Shown here one piece after another: positions 62,598 to 64,000 of a stretch of 64,000 nucleotides of DNA. Source of the stretch: Chitinophagales bacterium. Its GTDB lineage: Bacteria > Bacteroidota > Bacteroidia > Chitinophagales > BACL12. Positions within the stretch are counted from its first letter, which is position 1. Every line of letters starts with the position of its first letter. A program made the position numbers and the translations under genes. The stretch covers positions 124,001 through 188,000 of the forward strand of contig JACJXO010000002.1 in assembly GCA_020636645.1 (NCBI GenBank), given 5' to 3'. The notes beneath the pieces were generated by a model. It had not been told where the DNA came from and searched no databases. It worked only from the letters and a program-made list of their open reading frames with translations.

Positions 62598-62621
62598 ATT
62601 ATTCACGTTAATATGTAGATC

Positions 62622-64000
62622 ATGAAATATATAATAATTATCTTGAGTACTTTGTGTTTTTCTGCAGCTGCTGCGCAGACCCTGAATGGCAGGGTGCAAG
62701 GTATGGATGCAGATCAGCAAATGACTCCTCTTCCGGGTGCCACTTTGGTCTGGCTGGCTGATGGCTCCGGCACGATCACTGATCCCGACGGCTTTTTCTT
62801 CCTGGATTTTCCTGGGGGTGAAGACCTGAGGTTGCAGATCAGTTTTGTTGGCTACCGGACAGATACCATAAAAGTGGATACCTGGGCTGACGTGGACATC
62901 ATGTTGCTGAGTGACCTGATACTGGACGATGTAGTGATAGCAGAAGAGAGATCTGCACTGGCCATCAATACCAGCGATGGAGTCAACAAGATCACGATGA
63001 ATGAACGTGAATTGCTGAAAGCTGCCTGCTGCAATCTGAGCGAAAGTTTTGAAACCAATGTGACGGTGGATGCTGAATATACAGATGCAGTTACCGGCAC
63101 ACGAACCATCCGCATGCTGGGTCTTGACGGGGTCTATGCCCTGATCACAGCCGATGGCATACCGGTAGTCAGGGGGCTGGCATCCGGCTATGGTTTGTCC
63201 TATATTCCTGGTACCTGGATCAGAGAGATCGATCTCACCAAGGGACCGGGCTCTGTAGAGAATGGCTATGAAGGCATCAGCGGATGGATCAATGCCAGAA
63301 TGAAATCGCCCGGACCTCAGCCTGCTGAAAAACTCTTTGTCAATGTCTATGGTAATTCATTGGGGCGATGGGAAGCGAATGCCAATGCTGCAGCCGGCAT
63401 TGGTAAGTCTCTGCATACAGGCTTATTGGTGCATACTATGCAAAGCCAACTGGATGTCGATCATAATGCCGATGGTTTTCTGGACATGCCGCTGGGTGAG
63501 ACCTATACCATCATGAACAACTGGGTCTGGAACAACAGTAAACACACAGAGATCAGAGCTGGTGCAAAGTGGACCGCACAGGATATACAGGGAGGGCAGC
63601 TTTCATTTGATCCGCAGCAGGCAAGAGACACCCTGAATGGTTATGGCGTGGGTCTGGATGCCCGCCGCATGGAGAGTTATCTGAATGCAGGTTACAGTGC
63701 TTCGAGGCCGGAAACGGTCTTCACCTGGCACAGTACCGGGATCTGGCACGATCAGTCTGCCTTTTATGGTCTGAGTGACTATTCCGGACAGGAAACCTAT
63801 TACAGATCTGACCTTTCGGGCGGCACCTATATCGGTAATACCGATCACCTGGTAAGGGCAGGTGTTTCCTTTTTATACAACCGGTTTGATGAGCAGTTCC
63901 GCGATCTGTTCATGGACAGGACCGAGATCGTGCCCGGTTGGTTTGCACAATACCAGTTCAAACTGAAGGATAAGGTCAGTGTGATGGCGGGTTATCGTAT
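62622..64000 (+). CDS. TonB-dependent receptor, N-terminal part
   Basis: Runs off the right edge; about 459 residues are visible. Signal peptide to ~19 (AAAAQ), a carboxypeptidase-regulatory-like domain (~20-95; PLPGATLVWL, DPDGFFFLDF, SFVGYRTD), then the plug: ELLKAACCNLSESFETN (CC at 136-137), GTRTIRMLGLDGVYALITADG and GPGSVENGYEGISGWIN near 212. The CCNLSESFET form occurs in receptors linked to HYC_CC_PP proteins. Likely outer-membrane importer of a metal or metal chelate. The barrel begins near 230. Confidence 0.88.
   Translation, partial: MKYIIIILSTLCFSAAAAQTLNGRVQGMDADQQMTPLPGATLVWLADGSGTITDPDGFFFLDFPGGEDLRLQISFVGYRTDTIKVDTWADVDIMLLSDLILDDVVIAEERSALAINTSDGVNKITMNERELLKAACCNLSESFETNVTVDAEYTDAVTGTRTIRMLGLDGVYALITADGIPVVRGLASGYGLSYIPGTWIREIDLTKGPGSVENGYEGISGWINARMKSPGPQPAEKLFVNVYGNSLGRWEANANAAAGIGKSLHTGLLVHTMQSQLDVDHNADGFLDMPLGETYTIMNNWVWNNSKHTEIRAGAKWTAQDIQGGQLSFDPQQARDTLNGYGVGLDARRMESYLNAGYSASRPETVFTWHSTGIWHDQSAFYGLSDYSGQETYYRSDLSGGTYIGNTDHLVRAGVSFLYNRFDEQFRDLFMDRTEIVPGWFAQYQFKLKDKVSVMAGYR

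Noticed and set aside
1..64000. tRNA, rRNA, CRISPR, insertion sequences, prophage
   Set aside because: No cloverleaf, ribosomal or spacer-repeat patterns and no transposase or integrase were recognised. The tail-like proteins lack other phage genes.

Overview
This 64 kb window is chromosomal DNA from a member of the Bacteroidota. The support is type IX secretion (T9SS) sorting domains on several proteins, a PorZ homologue, TonB/HYC_CC_PP genes, Bacteroidota-type -7 promoter elements (TAnnTTTG) and a near absence of Shine-Dalgarno sites. The gene families (kynurenine pathway, S74 fibre proteins, GH3 enzyme, flotillin/NfeD pair) would fit Saprospiria or Chitinophagia, but the class is an inference. 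I see no rRNA, tRNA, CRISPR array, transposase or integrase. Most of the window is ordinary, densely packed core genome.

Layout. 1-6.6 kb: 3' end of an A+T-rich T9SS-secreted protein, kynureninase and kynurenine 3-monooxygenase with a DinB-like gene inverted between them, then small lipoproteins. 6.6-8.7 kb: flotillin and its NfeD-like partner. 8.9-13 kb: secreted subtilase, recJ, lptB. 13-18.4 kb (minus): a trans-sulfuration enzyme, a flippase-like membrane protein, scpA, recQ. 18.6-26 kb: manC, then an accessory-looking block of fibre-like surface proteins (a T9SS/S74 fibre and a glycine-rich protein with a 12-C tract in its signal peptide), an aminotransferase/omega-amidase pair and a secreted tail-collar protein. 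26-28.5 kb: an F420-reductase-like gene and an SPFH / membrane protein / ribbon-helix-helix triad. 28.5-33 kb: rimP-nusA-infB. 33-40 kb (minus): an SDR protein, a GH3 enzyme, two related secreted proteins and mfd. 40-46 kb: a flavin reductase, a membrane glycosyltransferase, recO and porZ. 46-54.9 kb: a compact run of MMPL transporter, ileS, an H1-like/DksA fusion, lspA and a DUF3137 protein. 55-59 kb: a degenerate TraB/GumN protein, a three-repeat secreted protein and a cyclophilin. 59-64 kb: two MbnH/MauG-like di-haem proteins and an MbnP-like lipoprotein, divergent from a HYC_CC_PP gene and a TonB-dependent receptor. I read this last block as a copper-related cluster.

How the genes work together. 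The last block looks like an envelope metal system: outer-membrane receptor, Cys-rich small protein, copper-protein candidate and its haem modification enzymes. T9SS substrates (the 5' gene, subtilase, S74 fibre, PorZ) share the C-terminal export signal. recJ/recQ/recO/mfd and rimP/nusA/infB/ileS/lspA are housekeeping. A recurrent regulatory feature is a -7 element placed only 4 to 6 nt before the ATG of at least ten genes, which predicts leaderless mRNAs. Coordinates of starts were revised where a promoter, overlap or signal peptide argued for an internal start.
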